From an uncultured Collinsella sp. (GTDB lineage Bacteria; Actinomycetota; Coriobacteriia; Coriobacteriales; Coriobacteriaceae): a stretch of DNA of 12,854 nt. Below the pieces are notes generated by a model. It was not told where the DNA came from, made no database searches, and saw only the letters and a list, made by a program, of their open reading frames with translations. The DNA is taken from contig USHR01000040.1 in the NCBI GenBank assembly GCA_900554495.1, positions 1 through 12,854 on the forward strand, read 5' to 3'. The first letter of the stretch is position 1. The number at the start of each line of letters is the position of its first letter. Below, one piece after another: positions 11,095 through 12,854 of the stretch. Made by a program: the position numbers and the translations under genes.

Positions 11095-12854
11095 TTAGTC
11101 GTCGTCGCTAGCGCCCAGCTGTTGCAGCAGCATGAGCGCCGCGGCCACCGGGCCGGTGCCGTCGTTGGCGTCGAGACCGCGACCCAGGCCGCTGCCCGCA
11201 CCGGCGCCTGCCTTGTAGGGTACCGACAGCTTGCGGCTCTTGGGGAAGTTCACCGCGCCATAGCGGGTCTTAAGCTCAAAGGCCACCTTCTTAGGCACGT
11301 CGACGCCCAAAAACGTGATGCGACCGCCACTGAGCGTGACGCTCTCGAGCCCCAGACGCTCGCCGCGAATGCGGATGCGCGCGCGATTGAACAGGTTGAG
11401 TCCCGCCAACGGCAGCTCGCCATGCGCGGCCTCGGTCTCTTCCTGCACCTCGTCGATGCTCTCCAGGTCCTCGGCCGCTGCGAGCTTACGGTACACGAGC
11501 ACGCGCTGGTCCACCGCCGGCAGGTACTCCTCGGACAAGAAGTAGTCGGCCGGCAGGTTAATACCCACGCTCGCCGCCTCCACGCCGGCGTCATCATCGC
11601 CGCGCGCCTCGGCCACGGCCTGGCCCAGCATCTGCGTAAACAGGTCAAAGCCCACGCTCGACAGGTTGCCGTGCTGCTCGGCTCCCATAAGCGAGCCGGC
11701 GCCGCGAATCTCCAGGTCGCGCATGGCGATGCGCATGCCGCTGCCCAGGTCCTGAAACTCGGAAAGTGCGGTCAGGCGCGCCGTTGCCTCCTCGGTGAGC
11801 GGCAGCTCGCCCGGGAACATAAAGTACGCGTAGGCCTGCGTGGCAGAGCGACCCACACGACCCTTGAGCTGGTAGAGCTGCGCCAGACCCAAGCGTTGCG
11901 AATCCTCGATGATCAGCGTGTTGGCAGTCGCGTTGTCGATGCCGCTCTCCACGATGGTCGTGGCGATAAGCACGTCGATCTTTTTGGTCGCGAACTCGAT
12001 CATCACGTCCTCGACCTCGCGCGGGCTCATCTTGCCGTGCGCCACGCCCACGCGCGCCTCGGGCGCGGCCTCGTGCACGCGCGCCGCGGCGTCGTCGATG
12101 GTCTTGACGCGGTTGGACACGTAGTACACCTGACCGCCGCGGCCCACCTCCAGGCGAATCGCCGCACTCACCACGTCGGGGTCGTACTCTCCCACGTGCA
12201 CGATCACGGGGCGGCGCCCGGTCGGCGGCGTGGTGATCAGGCTCATGTCGCGCACGCCGCTCGTGGCCATCTGCATGGTACGCGGGATAGGCGTGGCCGA
12301 AAGCGTGAGCACGTCAATCTGCTCGCGCAGGTTCTTGAGCTGCTCCTTGTGCTGCACGCCAAAGCGCTGCTCCTCGTCGATGATCACCAGGCCCAGGTTC
12401 TTGGGGTTCACATCGGCCGAAAGCAGGCGGTGGGTGCCGATGAGCACATCGATCGTGCCCTCGGCAAACGCCTTGAGCGCGCGCTTCTGCTGCGCCGGGG
12501 TGCGGAAGCGGCTGAGCACTTCGACCTCGAGGCCAAACGGAGCAAAGCGCTCAAAGAACGTCTCGTAGTGCTGCTGGGCCAGAATGGTCGTGGGGCAGAG
12601 CACCATGACTTGGCGGCCGGAGTCCACGCACTTAAACGCCGCGCGCAGGGCAACCTCGGTCTTGCCGAAGCCCACGTCGCCGCACAGCAGGCGGTCCATG
12701 GGCTTGGGCGCCTCCATGTCGGCCTTGATGTCGGCGATAGCCTCCAGCTGGTCGCGCGTCTCGTCGTAGGGGAAGCTCTCCTCCATCTCGATCTGCTCGG
12801 GCGTATCGGGCGGACAGGCGATACCGGTAATCGACGAGCGGCGCGTATACAGGT
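11095..12854 (-). CDS. mfd: Transcription-repair coupling factor Mfd, C-terminal half (runs off right edge)
   Basis: About 586 codons are visible; the start lies beyond the right edge, since the frame is open to 12854. The protein is a cytosolic DNA translocase that pushes stalled RNA polymerase off damaged DNA and recruits UvrA. Visible regions in order: PPDTPEQIEMEESFPYDETRD before the motor, Walker A GDVGFGKTE, DEEQRFG (Walker B), LTLSATPIPRT (motif III and following), GIDNATANTLIIEDS, then GLAQLYQLKGRVGRS (motif VI). The translocation region follows (DLEIRGAGSLMGAEQHG), then the C-terminal D7 domain from about VGINLPADYFLSEEY. The C-terminus has a Gly/Ala-rich stretch and ends GASDDD. The UvrB-like and RNA-polymerase-binding domains are outside the window. 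It is probably the first visible gene of a run with the PAP2 and aldolase genes. Confidence 0.97.
   Translation of the reverse strand, partial: LYTRRSSITGIACPPDTPEQIEMEESFPYDETRDQLEAIADIKADMEAPKPMDRLLCGDVGFGKTEVALRAAFKCVDSGRQVMVLCPTTILAQQHYETFFERFAPFGLEVEVLSRFRTPAQQKRALKAFAEGTIDVLIGTHRLLSADVNPKNLGLVIIDEEQRFGVQHKEQLKNLREQIDVLTLSATPIPRTMQMATSGVRDMSLITTPPTGRRPVIVHVGEYDPDVVSAAIRLEVGRGGQVYYVSNRVKTIDDAAARVHEAAPEARVGVAHGKMSPREVEDVMIEFATKKIDVLIATTIVESGIDNATANTLIIEDSQRLGLAQLYQLKGRVGRSATQAYAYFMFPGELPLTEEATARLTALSEFQDLGSGMRIAMRDLEIRGAGSLMGAEQHGNLSSVGFDLFTQMLGQAVAEARGDDDAGVEAASVGINLPADYFLSEEYLPAVDQRVLVYRKLAAAEDLESIDEVQEETEAAHGELPLAGLNLFNRARIRIRGERLGLESVTLSGGRITFLGVDVPKKVAFELKTRYGAVNFPKSRKLSVPYKAGAGAGSGLGRGLDANDGTGPVAAALMLLQQLGASDDD

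Noticed and set aside
9710..11098. A 462-codon open frame on the plus strand, and similar long plus-strand frames at 1127-2131, 2091-3182, 3031-3945 and 8522-9598.
   Set aside because: They lie opposite genes with clear family motifs, have low-complexity Ala/Gly/His/Asp/Arg-rich products without recognisable domains, and arise from GC-rich codon bias.
1..12854. Search by eye for CRISPR arrays, tRNA genes, rRNA and intact insertion sequences.
   Set aside because: No regularly spaced repeats, no tRNA-like cloverleaf and no transposase reading frame were seen.

Overview
The window looks like chromosomal DNA of a high-GC Gram-positive gut anaerobe. Protein style, codon use and the gene set fit the Coriobacteriia, most likely Collinsella or a close relative. 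This is a judgement from sequence style and not a database match. The left and right ends cut into genes. No tRNA, rRNA, CRISPR array or intact transposase gene is visible.

Layout, left to right. (1) 1-88: the N-terminus of an unidentified minus-strand gene with its promoter, then a terminator. (2) 295-924: a HAD phosphatase/phosphoglucomutase-like gene, bracketed by two inverted copies of a short interspersed repeat. (3) 1085-4869: a minus-strand operon for a mannose-family PTS, in transcription order EIIAB, EIIC, EIID, then a SIS-domain protein of the FrlB/FraB sugar-phosphate deglycase type. A strong terminator follows it at 1019-1051. (4) 5052-6134: an EamA-type exporter whose upstream region shares a 16-bp element with the PTS promoter. 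(5) 6135-6468: a 334-bp gene-free stretch with a 44-bp palindrome, a ~100-nt potential RNA structure and a 12-bp hairpin. (6) 6469-7461: a second SIS protein, paralogous to the first. (7) 7667-8389: a divergent GntR/HutC-type regulator, separated from the second SIS gene by an operator-rich spacer. (8) 8411-9001: a PAT-like GNAT acetyltransferase. (9) 9080-12854: a minus-strand mfd, PAP2 phosphatase, threonine-aldolase-like run ending in a terminator.

Central interpretation. Genes at 1085-8389 read as one catabolic system. The PTS imports and phosphorylates a sugar derivative. The two SIS proteins, both with the E-x15-H pair of the GlmS/FrlB superfamily, then cleave or isomerise the phosphorylated product. 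The GntR protein controls the locus, and the EamA protein may export a released product. The closest known architecture is the mannose-PTS plus two-deglycase system for fructose-lysine and glucose-lysine (gfr-type). Substrate assignment is inference: other glycated amines or amino sugars remain possible.

A second theme is small repeats. Three copies of one ~40-bp stem-loop repeat and two other palindromes, all with a GGGAC/GTCCC core, lie between genes. Two copies of the first repeat supply the stop codon of two unrelated genes, HAD and GNAT, in the same frame.
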